Shown in pieces: positions 42,700-50,333 of a stretch of 50,333 nt of DNA (its first letter is position 1; each line of letters starts with the position of its first letter). Both the position numbers and the translations under genes were made by a program. This DNA is from SZUA-181 sp964601765 (GTDB lineage: Bacteria; Pseudomonadota; Zetaproteobacteria; Mariprofundales; Mariprofundaceae): assembly GCA_964601765.1 (NCBI GenBank), contig CAZROR010000005.1:1-50333 (forward strand), read 5' to 3'. The notes under the pieces are model-generated. The model had not been told where the DNA came from and did not search any database. It saw only the letters and a list, made by a program, of their open reading frames with translations.

Positions 42700-44706
42700 A
42701 TGAGCAACAACCGTAGACATCTGGCCAATGCCATCCGCGCTCTCGCCATGGACGCGGTACAGAAGGCCAATTCCGGTCATCCGGGTGCACCGATGGGCAT
42801 GGCAGACATCGCCGAGGTATTGTGGAATGACTATCTGAAACACAACCCGGCCAATCCGAAATGGCCTGATCGTGACCGCTTTGTTTTATCCAATGGCCAC
42901 GGCTCGATGCTGATCTACGCGTTGCTTCATCTGTCCGGCTACGACCTGCCGATGGATGAAATCAAGCGCTTCCGCCAACTGCATTCACGAACACCTGGCC
43001 ATCCCGAATACGGCTATGCCCCCGGTGTGGAAACCACAACCGGGCCACTCGGCCAGGGCATCACAAATGCTGTCGGTATGGCTATTGCCGAGTGTATGCT
43101 GGCAGGCCAGTTCAACCGCCCGGGTCATGACATCGTGGACCACCATACCTACGTATTCCTCGGTGATGGCTGCCTGATGGAGGGCATTTCTCACGAAGCC
43201 TGCTCGCTGGCTGGCACCCTGAAGCTCGGCAAGCTCATCTGCTTTTATGATGACAACGGCATTTCCATTGACGGTGAGGTCGAGGGCTGGTTTACAGATG
43301 ACACGCCAGCCCGTTTTGAGGCCTATGGCTGGCAGGTGATCCGCAATGTTGACGGTCACGATGCCGACGAGATCAAGCAGGCTATCGAATCGGCCCGGGC
43401 CGAAACCGACAAGCCGACAATGATCTGCTGCAAGACGATTATCGGCTATGGCTCTCCGAACAAGGCTGGCAGCCACGATTGCCATGGTGCTGCCCTCGGT
43501 GAGGATGAGTGTGCACTCGTGCGCGAGGAACTTGGCTGGAACTATGGCCCATTCGAAATCCCGGATGATGTCTATGCCGGCTGGGATGCCAAGGCTGCGG
43601 GCGCAGCCGCTGAGGCCGACTGGCAATCCCGCTTCGAGGCCTACCGTGCTGACCATCCGGAACTGGCAGCCGAGTTTGAGCGCCGTATCCGGGGTGAGCT
43701 GCCTGCTGACTGGGATAAGGCCGCAACCAACTGGATCAACCAGCTACGCGAAGAAAAGCCGGGCTGGGCCACGCGTGTGGCTTCCGGCAAAACCATTGGC
43801 ACCTTTGCCGCAGCACTGCCAGAGCTGGTTGGCGGCTCCGCCGACCTTGCGCCCTCGAACAACGCGAAGTGGCCGGAGGCCGTAGCCTTCTCAAAAGACA
43901 CCCCTCACGGCAATTACATCCACTATGGTGTGCGCGAGTTTGGTATGAGCCACATTATGAATGGCATGACGCTGCATGGCGGGGTCATTCCATTTGGCGG
44001 CACGTTCCTGATGTTCTCCGAATATGCCCGTAACGCGCTTCGCATGTCCGCGCTGATGAAGATCGGCACAATTTTCGTGTATACGCATGACTCCATCGGA
44101 CTTGGCGAGGATGGGCCGACGCACCAGCCGGTCGAACAGATTGCCACGCTGCGCATGATCCCGCGCATGCATGTCTGGCGTCCCTGTGATGCAGTTGAAT
44201 CCGCTGTAGCCTGGCAAAAGGCTGTAGAGCGGCGCAACAGCCCGAGCACGCTGATCTTTACGCGTCAGGGGCTGCCCTGCCAGACGCACACGGATGACAC
44301 TGTCGCCGGCATCGGCCGTGGCGGCTATGTGCTGTCCTGCTGTGAAGAATGTGGCAATGCACCGGATGCCATCATCATTGCCACCGGCTCCGAGGTACAG
44401 CTTGCGGTGGCCGCCCAGGCCGAGCTGGCCGCCCAGGGCAAGCACGTGCGCGTGGTCTCGATGCCATGCGTCGAGCTTTTCGAGGAGCAGGACGATGCCT
44501 ACAAGGAATCCGTGCTGCCGGCTGCCGTAACACGGCGCGTGGCGGTCGAAGCGGGCGTGACGGGCTTCTGGTACAAGTACGTCGGCCTGGACGGCAGGGT
44601 GATCGGCATCGATACCTTCGGTGAATCAGCCCCGGCCGAGGAGCTGTTCAGGGAGTTCGGCATCACAACCGAGGCGGTTGTTTCGGCCGTCAACGACCTG
44701 CTGTAG
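42700..44706 (+). CDS. tkt: transketolase
   Basis: A 668-residue thiamine-diphosphate enzyme transferring two-carbon units in the pentose phosphate pathway and Calvin cycle. It has the N-terminal NSGHPGAPMGMADIAEVLW, FVLSNGHGSMLIYALLHLSGY, ETTTGPLGQGITNAVGMAIAE, the ThDP motif GDGCLMEGISHEACSLAG to DDNGISIDG, and the pyrimidine-domain FSEYARNALRMSALM with HDSIGLGEDGPTHQPVEQ. It is full length. The spacing to gap is 88 bp and the order tkt-gap-pgk-pyk-fba matches Calvin-cycle-linked clusters of chemoautotrophic Proteobacteria. Confidence 0.97.
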   Translation: MSNNRRHLANAIRALAMDAVQKANSGHPGAPMGMADIAEVLWNDYLKHNPANPKWPDRDRFVLSNGHGSMLIYALLHLSGYDLPMDEIKRFRQLHSRTPGHPEYGYAPGVETTTGPLGQGITNAVGMAIAECMLAGQFNRPGHDIVDHHTYVFLGDGCLMEGISHEACSLAGTLKLGKLICFYDDNGISIDGEVEGWFTDDTPARFEAYGWQVIRNVDGHDADEIKQAIESARAETDKPTMICCKTIIGYGSPNKAGSHDCHGAALGEDECALVREELGWNYGPFEIPDDVYAGWDAKAAGAAAEADWQSRFEAYRADHPELAAEFERRIRGELPADWDKAATNWINQLREEKPGWATRVASGKTIGTFAAALPELVGGSADLAPSNNAKWPEAVAFSKDTPHGNYIHYGVREFGMSHIMNGMTLHGGVIPFGGTFLMFSEYARNALRMSALMKIGTIFVYTHDSIGLGEDGPTHQPVEQIATLRMIPRMHVWRPCDAVESAVAWQKAVERRNSPSTLIFTRQGLPCQTHTDDTVAGIGRGGYVLSCCEECGNAPDAIIIATGSEVQLAVAAQAELAAQGKHVRVVSMPCVELFEEQDDAYKESVLPAAVTRRVAVEAGVTGFWYKYVGLDGRVIGIDTFGESAPAEELFREFGITTEAVVSAVNDLL

Positions 44707-44794
44707 GCCATACTGGCAAAGCGGCTGCCCGGGATGCCGGCAGCCACCAAAAACTTACAACGAATATCAAGCAAAACTCAGGAGGAAAATACAT

Positions 44795-45555
44795 ATGACG
44801 ATTAAAGTGGGAATCAACGGCTTCGGCCGTATCGGTCGCATGGCGTTTCGCGCCATCGCCAGGGAATTCAAGGACATGGAGGTTGTTGGCATCAATGACC
44901 TGCTTGACCCGGACTACCTGGCCTACATGCTCAAGCACGATTCCGTGCACGGTCTGTTCGATGGCGAGGTAAAGGCTGAGGGCGGCAACCTGGTCGTGAA
45001 CGGCAAAACGATCCGCATCACCGCCGAGCGTGACCCGGCCAACCTGAAATGGGATGAGGTCGGTGCCGATGTTGTATTGGAGTGCACGGGCTTTTTCCTG
45101 ACCGAGGAAACCTGCCAGAAACACATTGCGGCTGGTGCACGCAGGGTCGTGCAGTCCGCGCCTTCGAAGGACGCCACGCCGATGTTCGTCTATGGCGTCA
45201 ACCATGATGATTACGCTGGTGAGTCCATCGTATCGGCTGCATCCTGCACGACAAACTGCCTGGCCCCGATCGCCAAGGTTGTGCATGACAACTTCGGCAT
45301 CAAACGCGGCCTGATGACGACGGTGCACGCGGCTACGGCCACGCAGAAGACTGTGGACGGCCCCTCGATGAAGGACTGGCGTGGCGGTCGCGGCATTCTG
45401 GAGAATATCATTCCGTCATCCACGGGCGCAGCCAAGGCTGTTGGCAAGGTTATCCCGGAACTCAACGGCAAGCTGACTGGTATGGCCTTCCGTGTGCCCA
45501 CATCGGATGTGTCCGTTGTAGACCTAACGGTCGAGCTGGAGAATGGAGCCTCATA
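44795..45555 (+). CDS. gap: glyceraldehyde-3-phosphate dehydrogenase, 3-prime end missing in gap
   Basis: Type I GAPDH, NAD-type. The visible 253 codons hold INGFGRIGRMAFRA (7-20), the cofactor D35 in INDLLD, the catalytic C151 in SAASCTTNCLAP, H178 in TTVHAATATQ and the NIIPSSTGAAKAVGKVIPEL stretch. It breaks at RVPTSDVSVVDLTVELENGAS where 100 N begin; roughly 80 residues of a normal 330-residue protein are absent. The ATG at 44795 has a perfect AGGAGG site. The seeming fusion to pgk across the Ns is an artefact. Confidence 0.95.
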
Positions 45556-45655
45556 NNNNNNNNNNNNNNNNNNNNNNNNNNNNNNNNNNNNNNNNNNNNN
45601 NNNNNNNNNNNNNNNNNNNNNNNNNNNNNNNNNNNNNNNNNNNNNNNNNNNNNNN
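45556..45655. other. scaffold gap (100 N), sequence truly missing
   Basis: Unlike the other two gaps, the flanks share no duplicated word. Family lengths predict about 240 bp of gap, an intergenic stretch and about 30-50 bp of pgk, so the real gap should be around 300 bp or more, and 100 N is a placeholder. Confidence 0.9.
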
Positions 45656-46804
45656 GGCAAACGTGTGCTGATCCGCGAAGATCTGAATGTACCGATTGTT
45701 GATAGTGAGGTCGGTGACGACACGCGTATCCGCGCCAGCCTGCCAACCATGAAGCACGCCATGGATGCTGGTGCCAGCGTCATGGTATGCTGCCACCTGG
45801 GTCGGCCAACCGAGGGTGAGTACGATGAACAGTTCTCACTTGCACCTGTTGCCCGCCATCTTTCCAAGCTGCTGGGCAAGGAAGTCCGCCTCGTGAAGAA
45901 CTATCTCGAGAAGACACCGGCGGTGGCACCAGGCGAGCTCGTACTGCTCGAAAACATTCGTTTCAATGTCGGCGAAAAGAAAAATGACGAGGTGTTGTCC
46001 AGAAAATACGCCGCACTCTGCGATGTGTATGTCATGGACGCCTTTGGCACCGCGCACCGCGCCCAGGCATCCACGCATGGCGTAGGCCTGTTTGCGCCTA
46101 TTGCATGCGCTGGTCCGCTGCTTGCCGCTGAGCTTGAAGCACTGGGCAAGGCACTGGACAATCCGGCGCGGCCGATGGTGGCGATTGTTGGCGGTTCGAA
46201 GGTCTCCACCAAGCTGACCGTGCTTGAAAGCCTGTCAAAGGTGGTGGACGAGCTCGTCGTTGGTGGTGGCATCGCCAATACGTTCATTGCCGCAGCGGGA
46301 CACCCTGTCGGCAAGTCTCTGTACGAGGCCGACCTGATCGACACATGCAAGCAGCTGAGTGCAGCTGCCCAGGCCCGTGGCGGCGATATACCGGTGCCAA
46401 CCGACGTCGTCTGTGGCAAGGAGTTTTCACCCGAGGCTGAAGCCACGCTGAAGCGGGTCGAGGATGTTACGGATGATGACATGATCTTTGATATCGGCCC
46501 GGACTCTGCGGCTGTACTCGCCGACATCCTGAAAAAGGCCGGCACGATTGTCTGGAACGGTCCGGTTGGTGTGTTTGAGTTCGACCAGTTTGGTGAGGGT
46601 ACGAAGGCCATCGCCATGGCCATCGCAGACTCTCCTGCCTTCTCGATCGCGGGAGGTGGTGACACGCTGGCAGCTGTCGCCAAGTACGGTATTGCAGACA
46701 AGGTGTCATACATCTCAACCGGTGGTGGTGCCTTTCTTGAGTTTCTGGAGGGCAAAAAGCTACCCGCCGTCGCCATGCTCGAGGAGCGCGCGGCCAACCG
46801 CTGA
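45656..46804 (+). CDS. pgk: phosphoglycerate kinase, 5-prime end missing in gap
   Basis: PGK makes or uses 1,3-bisphosphoglycerate with ATP/ADP. The visible 382 residues begin at GKRVLIREDLNVPI, which normally lies about 10-15 residues from the start, so only the start codon and first residues are lost. The substrate site HLGRP (CCHLGRPTEG), ENIRFN, MDAFGTAHRAQAST, the hinge AIVGGSKVSTK, and the nucleotide-binding WNGPVGVFEFD and SIAGGGDTLAAV are present, so the enzyme appears intact apart from the gap. It overlaps pyk by one base (TGATG). Confidence 0.96.
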   Translation, partial: GKRVLIREDLNVPIVDSEVGDDTRIRASLPTMKHAMDAGASVMVCCHLGRPTEGEYDEQFSLAPVARHLSKLLGKEVRLVKNYLEKTPAVAPGELVLLENIRFNVGEKKNDEVLSRKYAALCDVYVMDAFGTAHRAQASTHGVGLFAPIACAGPLLAAELEALGKALDNPARPMVAIVGGSKVSTKLTVLESLSKVVDELVVGGGIANTFIAAAGHPVGKSLYEADLIDTCKQLSAAAQARGGDIPVPTDVVCGKEFSPEAEATLKRVEDVTDDDMIFDIGPDSAAVLADILKKAGTIVWNGPVGVFEFDQFGEGTKAIAMAIADSPAFSIAGGGDTLAAVAKYGIADKVSYISTGGGAFLEFLEGKKLPAVAMLEERAANR

Positions 46805-48258
46805 TGCCCTGCCGTACACGTCGCACAAAAATCGTTGCCACGCTTGGACCAGCCTCTGAATCTCCGGAGGTGCTGGGCCGGCTCGTGGCCGAATGTATCA
46901 ACCTTGCACGTCTGAACTTCTCGCACGGCAGCGCCGAAGATCACATTCGCCGGGCCGAGAACGTGCGCGCAGCGGCAAGGAAACACGGTGTCTGCGTGGG
47001 CATTCTCGCCGACATGCAGGGACCGAAAATCCGCATCGGCAGGTTTGTCAACGGCAAGACCACGCTCATGGCCGGCCAGCATTTCATCATCGATGCCGCG
47101 ATGGACCTCGATGCCGGTGATAACGCGCGTGTCGGCATCACCTACAAGGAACTGGTCAATGATGTCGAGCCCGGTGCCCGGCTGCTGCTCAACGACGGCC
47201 TGATTGTCATGGACGTCGAACGCATCGAAGGCAGCGAAATTCACTGCCGTGTCGTCATGGGCGGCGAGCTTTCGAACAACAAGGGCATCAATCGCCAGGG
47301 CGGCGGCCTGTCCGCACGCGCCCTGACGGACAAGGACAGGGAAGACATCAAGACCGCCGTGAAGCTTGGCGCGGATTACGTGGCCATCTCCTTCCCCCGC
47401 GATGCACGCGATGTTGAGGAAGCGAGACGGCTCGTGCGCGAGGCCGGCGGCCATGCGGGCATTGTTGCCAAAATCGAGCGTGCAGAAGCGGTGGAAAACC
47501 TGGATGAAATCCTCGACGCCAGTGACGCCGTGATGGTTGCGCGTGGCGATCTCGGCGTGGAGATCGGCGATGCAGCAGTACCGCCGGCGCAGAAGCGCAT
47601 CCTGCGCAAGGCGCCGCACTACAACTGTCCGGTGATTGTCGCTACGCAGATGATGGAGTCGATGATCACGAATCCGATTCCGACCCGGGCCGAGGTCAAT
47701 GACGTGGCCAACGCCGTGCTCGATGGCGCGGATGCCATCATGCTTTCGGCTGAAACGGCGGCAGGCAAATATCCTGTGGAGGCCGTGCAGGCCATGAACC
47801 GCACCTGCCTGGCCACGGAGAAACAAAACGTACTCCCCTCTTTTGCCACCCGTCAGCCACGCAAGGAAACTGAATCCATCGATGAGGGTATTGCGCGCCA
47901 GGCCATGGGCATGGCGGGCCTGCTGCCGATCAAGGCGATTGCCGCGTTTACGCACAGCGGCAACACGGTGCTGTATATGTCGCGACATGTATCTGATGTC
48001 CCTATCTATGCGCTGACACCGTTGAAGGAAACCGCTGGACGCGTCACCCTGTTCCGGAACGTGACACCTAAGCCGATTGGTAATCACTACGGGGAAAGCG
48101 ATGCCCCGCAGGCTACACGCGACGCGCTGGCCATGATGCTTTATGACGGACTAGTCACACATGACGACCTCGTCATCATGACGCTGGGCACGCCGATGGG
48201 TGAAGCCGGACGCACCAATGCGTTGAAGGTCGTACGCGTAGGCGACGTCTTTCATTAG
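46804..48258 (+). CDS. pyk: pyruvate kinase
   Basis: A 484-residue pyruvate kinase converting PEP and ADP to pyruvate and ATP. It shows RRTKIVATLGPAS, RLNFSHGSAEDH, DMQGPKIRIGRF, the active-site IVAKIERAEAVENLDEIL (with the catalytic lysine), MVARGDLGVEIG, and ATQMMESMITNPIPTRAEVNDVANAVLDGADAIMLS. The C-terminal regulatory domain is present. The start overlaps the pgk stop by one base. The presence of a pyk gene in this block links Calvin-cycle product to central metabolism. Confidence 0.97.
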   Translation: MPCRTRRTKIVATLGPASESPEVLGRLVAECINLARLNFSHGSAEDHIRRAENVRAAARKHGVCVGILADMQGPKIRIGRFVNGKTTLMAGQHFIIDAAMDLDAGDNARVGITYKELVNDVEPGARLLLNDGLIVMDVERIEGSEIHCRVVMGGELSNNKGINRQGGGLSARALTDKDREDIKTAVKLGADYVAISFPRDARDVEEARRLVREAGGHAGIVAKIERAEAVENLDEILDASDAVMVARGDLGVEIGDAAVPPAQKRILRKAPHYNCPVIVATQMMESMITNPIPTRAEVNDVANAVLDGADAIMLSAETAAGKYPVEAVQAMNRTCLATEKQNVLPSFATRQPRKETESIDEGIARQAMGMAGLLPIKAIAAFTHSGNTVLYMSRHVSDVPIYALTPLKETAGRVTLFRNVTPKPIGNHYGESDAPQATRDALAMMLYDGLVTHDDLVIMTLGTPMGEAGRTNALKVVRVGDVFH

Positions 48259-48268
48259 CCTTGAATCG

Positions 48269-48294
48269 CGGTTATGATGCAGCATAACCGTTTT
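48269..48294 (+). terminator. hairpin plus short U run between pyk and fba
   Basis: CGGTTATG (48269-48276) and CATAACCG (48283-48290) form a perfect 8-bp stem with a 6-nt loop, followed by TTTT. It lies 25 bp before the fba ATG and 11 bp after the pyk stop. It may act as a weak terminator or as a processing or stability element that lets fba be expressed at a different level. A good AGGAGG site follows it. Confidence 0.5.
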
Positions 48295-48314
48295 AACCAT
48301 GTCAGGAGGACACA

Positions 48315-49352
48315 ATGGCGCTTATTTCGCTGAGACAACTGCTGGATCATGCCGCCGAGAATAGCTATGGCATGCCAGCCTTCAATGTAAACAACATGGA
48401 GCAGGTACATGCCATCATGCAGGCCGCTGATGAAACCGATTCCCCGGTCATCATGCAAGGCTCGGCCGGAGCACGTGCCTATGCGGGCGAGTCATTCCTG
48501 CGCCACCTGATTCAGGCTGCCATCGAGCAGTACCCCCACATTCCGGTCTGCATGCACCAGGACCACGGCTCATCACCGGCGGTGTGCCTGCGCTCCATCC
48601 AGTCCGGCTTCTCTTCTGTCATGATGGATGGCTCACTGATGGAGGACGCCAAGACCCCTTCAAGCTACGAGTATAATGTAGAGACGACGCGCAAGGTCTG
48701 CGAAATGGCCCATGCCGGTGGTGTGTCCGTTGAGGGCGAACTGGGCTGTCTTGGCTCACTGGAAACAGGCGAGGCCGGCGAGGAAGACGGGGTCGGTGCG
48801 GAAGGCAAGCTGACGCGTGACCAGATGCTGACCGATCCGGACGAAGCCGCTGACTTTGTCGAGCAGACCGGCGTGGATGCGCTGGCTATCGCCATCGGTA
48901 CCAGCCATGGTGCCTACAAGTTCACGCGTCCACCGACCGGGGATATCCTGGCCATTGACAGGGTCAAGGAAATCCATGCGAGGCTCCCGAACACACACCT
49001 AGTCATGCACGGCTCATCGTCCGTGCCACAGGACTGGCTGGCCATCATCAACGAATATGGTGGCGAGATGGGCGAGACCTACGGCGTGCCTGTTGAGGAG
49101 ATCGTAGAGGGCATCAAACACGGGGTACGCAAGGTCAACATTGATACCGATCTGCGCATGGCCTCCACGGGCGCGATTCGCCGACACCTGGCCGAGAACA
49201 CATCAAACTTCGACCCACGCAAGTTCCTCAAGGCTTCAACCGAGGCAATGAAAAGTATCTGCGTTGCACGCTATGAGGCATTCGGCGCTGCCGGCAACGC
49301 CTCAAAGATCAAGCCGAAACGGCTTGAGGAGATGGTCAGCTTCTACAGCTAA
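48315..49352 (+). CDS. fba: fructose-bisphosphate aldolase, class II (CbbA type)
   Basis: A 345-residue zinc-dependent aldolase that also handles sedoheptulose-1,7-bisphosphate in autotrophs. The metal and phosphate sites are visible: VNNMEQVHAIMQAA, the zinc motif VCMHQDHGSSP, DGSLMEDAKTPSSYEYNV, SVEGELGCLGSLETGEAG, GTSHGAYKF, LVMHGSSSVP and VRKVNIDTD. The long insertion after GELG and overall length fit the CbbA-like group seen in chemoautotrophic Proteobacteria. An AGGAGG site precedes the ATG. It ends the cluster at a strong terminator. Confidence 0.96.
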   Translation: MALISLRQLLDHAAENSYGMPAFNVNNMEQVHAIMQAADETDSPVIMQGSAGARAYAGESFLRHLIQAAIEQYPHIPVCMHQDHGSSPAVCLRSIQSGFSSVMMDGSLMEDAKTPSSYEYNVETTRKVCEMAHAGGVSVEGELGCLGSLETGEAGEEDGVGAEGKLTRDQMLTDPDEAADFVEQTGVDALAIAIGTSHGAYKFTRPPTGDILAIDRVKEIHARLPNTHLVMHGSSSVPQDWLAIINEYGGEMGETYGVPVEEIVEGIKHGVRKVNIDTDLRMASTGAIRRHLAENTSNFDPRKFLKASTEAMKSICVARYEAFGAAGNASKIKPKRLEEMVSFYS

Positions 49353-49375
49353 ACCAAGATATCATCATGACAACG

Positions 49376-49400
49376 GGCGGCCTGCGGGCCGCCTTTTCCT
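49376..49400 (+). terminator. rho-independent terminator after fba (bidirectional position)
   Basis: GGCGGCC at 49376-49382 and GGCCGCC at 49387-49393 form a 7-bp all-GC stem with a 4-nt loop, followed by TTTTCCTT. It sits 24 bp after the fba stop and just before the end of the convergent purC gene. Confidence 0.88.
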
Positions 49401-49408
49401 TGTCCGGC

Positions 49409-50293
49409 TCAGGCGGTCAGGCGCTTCAGCGCCTCACGATACTTGGCTGCGGTCTTCACCACGATCTCGTCAGGCACTGTCGGACCGGGCGGGGTTTTGT
49501 CCCAGTCGAGTGTTTCCAGCCAGTCACGTACAAATTGCTTGTCGAAACTCGGTGGGCTGATACCAATGCGGTAGCCATCAACGGGCCAGAAGCGCGATGA
49601 ATCAGGTGTCAGTACTTCATCAATCAACGTCAGCGTGCCTTTCTCGTCCAGGCCAAACTCAAACTTCGTATCGGCAATAATAATGCCACGTCCCAGGGCA
49701 TAGGTGGCCGCCTCCTTGTACAGCCTAAGGCTGACATCGCGCACCTGCTCCGCCAGCTCGACACCAATTGTATTGCAGACAGCCTCAAACGAGACATTCT
49801 CATCGTGGTCCCCCACGGCTGCTTTCGTGGAAGGCGTGAAAATGGGCTCGGGCAGCCTTTCGGCCAATGCCAGGCCGGCCGGCAGCCGGATACCGCAAAC
49901 CGTGCCTGTTGCCTGATAGTCCTTCCAACCCGAACCAATCAGATAACCCCGCACAATAGCCTCCACCGGCAAGGGCTGCAGGCACCGCACCACCATGCTG
50001 CGCGTGTGTACAGCCTCACGCTCGGATGCATCCGGCAGCACGTCCTCCAGTGCAAGACCGGCAAGATGATTGGGCACAATGCGAGACAGACGTGCAAACC
50101 AGAAGTTCGATATGGCGGTCAGCACCTCGCCCTTGCCCGGGATTGGCGTCGGCAGCACCACATCGAAGGCAGAAATTCTGTCTGTTGTCACAATCAGCAT
50201 GTGCGCCGCATCGATTTCAAAGATATCGCGTACCTTGCCGCGATAAAGCGACTTCAGGCTGGTGATACCTGCCTCGAACATAGCTGCACTCAT
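49409..50293 (-). CDS. purC: phosphoribosylaminoimidazole-succinocarboxamide synthase
   Basis: A 294-residue SAICAR synthetase, which joins CAIR and aspartate in purine synthesis. Landmarks are SLYRGKVRDIFEID, IVTTDRISAFDVVLPTPIPGKGEVLT, the long-form EAIVRGYLIGSGWKDY, and IIADTKFEFG with LIDEVLTPDSSRFW. The length is that of the longer PurC type, not the 237-residue E. coli form. The start is set at 50293 (MSAAMFEAGITSLK); a methionine four codons on is possible and no strong ribosome binding site is visible. It is convergent with fba across the terminator. Confidence 0.95.
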   Translation of the reverse strand: MSAAMFEAGITSLKSLYRGKVRDIFEIDAAHMLIVTTDRISAFDVVLPTPIPGKGEVLTAISNFWFARLSRIVPNHLAGLALEDVLPDASEREAVHTRSMVVRCLQPLPVEAIVRGYLIGSGWKDYQATGTVCGIRLPAGLALAERLPEPIFTPSTKAAVGDHDENVSFEAVCNTIGVELAEQVRDVSLRLYKEAATYALGRGIIIADTKFEFGLDEKGTLTLIDEVLTPDSSRFWPVDGYRIGISPPSFDKQFVRDWLETLDWDKTPPGPTVPDEIVVKTAAKYREALKRLTA

Positions 50294-50333
50294 ATGTAAC
50301 GCATTATAACGGCTTGTTACACATTGCAATGAT

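Noticed and set aside
44621..46804. A 727-codon frame that looks like a GAPDH-PGK fusion
   Set aside because: It runs through 100 N and starts inside tkt. The two enzymes are separate genes; the frame is kept by chance across the placeholder gap.
45901..48087. Long antisense frame (728 codons) opposite pgk and pyk
   Set aside because: It lies wholly opposite two clear glycolytic genes, has low-complexity histidine- and arginine-rich wording, and matches no family; it is a shadow caused by GC-rich codon use.
1..50333. CRISPR arrays, prophage, toxin-antitoxin or restriction genes, tRNA and rRNA
   Set aside because: I looked for direct repeat arrays, integrases, cloverleaf-like segments and rRNA motifs and found none. 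The only repeats are the assembly overlaps, the his elements and the MITE-like element.

Overview
This is a proteobacterial chromosome segment, most likely from a gammaproteobacterium or a near relative. Pointers are the murA-hisG junction with short-form HisG, the folK-deoxynucleoside kinase-panB-panC-panD block, an aminoglycoside-phosphotransferase-type ThrB, and a Calvin-cycle-style sugar phosphate block. That block is PPi-type phosphofructokinase, class II fructose bisphosphatase, transketolase, GAPDH, PGK, pyruvate kinase and class II aldolase, and it suggests an autotroph. No RuBisCO or phosphoribulokinase lies in the window, so autotrophy is an inference. Nearly everything is housekeeping; there is no phage, CRISPR array, rRNA or tRNA that I can see.

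Layout. 1-3091 (minus): a respiratory oxidase operon, cytochrome c, COX III, SCO copper chaperone, COX II and COX I (COX I runs off the left edge). 3423-8949 (plus): xseA, M23 peptidase, SPOR protein, gamma-glutamyltransferase, folK and deoxynucleoside kinase, nearly all overlapping by a few bases. 9063-11070: panBCD, convergent with thrB (minus). 12118-19290: murA-hisG-hisD-hisC-hisB-hisH-hisA-hisF, interrupted twice by small inverted-repeat elements. 19374-22478: DedA-family protein, then the AmmeMemoRadiSam trio (Memo-like, AMMECR1-like, radical SAM), a conserved set whose function I cannot state. 22482-29262 (minus): beta-oxidation thiolase, FadJ-like multifunctional enzyme and acyl-CoA ligase, then a small secreted protein, a SpoIIE-type phosphatase and a bacteriohemerythrin. 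29554-36514: glycogen and hexose metabolism (pgi, glgA, ROK glucokinase, alpha-glucan phosphorylase). 36658-38772: an unknown membrane protein, a PiT phosphate transporter and a half-size PstS-like protein. 38861-49352: central carbon block (PPi-PFK, inositol-monophosphatase-family protein, glpX, tkt, gap, pgk, pyk, fba), ending at a strong terminator that separates fba from convergent purC.

The sequence is a scaffold with three 100-N gaps. Two gaps (in pfk and upstream of glpX) are flanked on both sides by the same 55 bases, so they look like unmerged contig overlaps with nothing missing; collapsing the first restores an intact phosphofructokinase. The third, between gap and pgk, has no such overlap and really lacks the end of gap and the start of pgk.

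The parts most worth a second look are the AmmeMemoRadiSam operon, the phosphatase-hemerythrin-secreted protein group, the PstS-like protein lacking one lobe, the his-operon repeat elements, a 279-bp MITE-like element, and the PPi-PFK with a GGNDS motif. I did not find a clearly new defence or mobile system.
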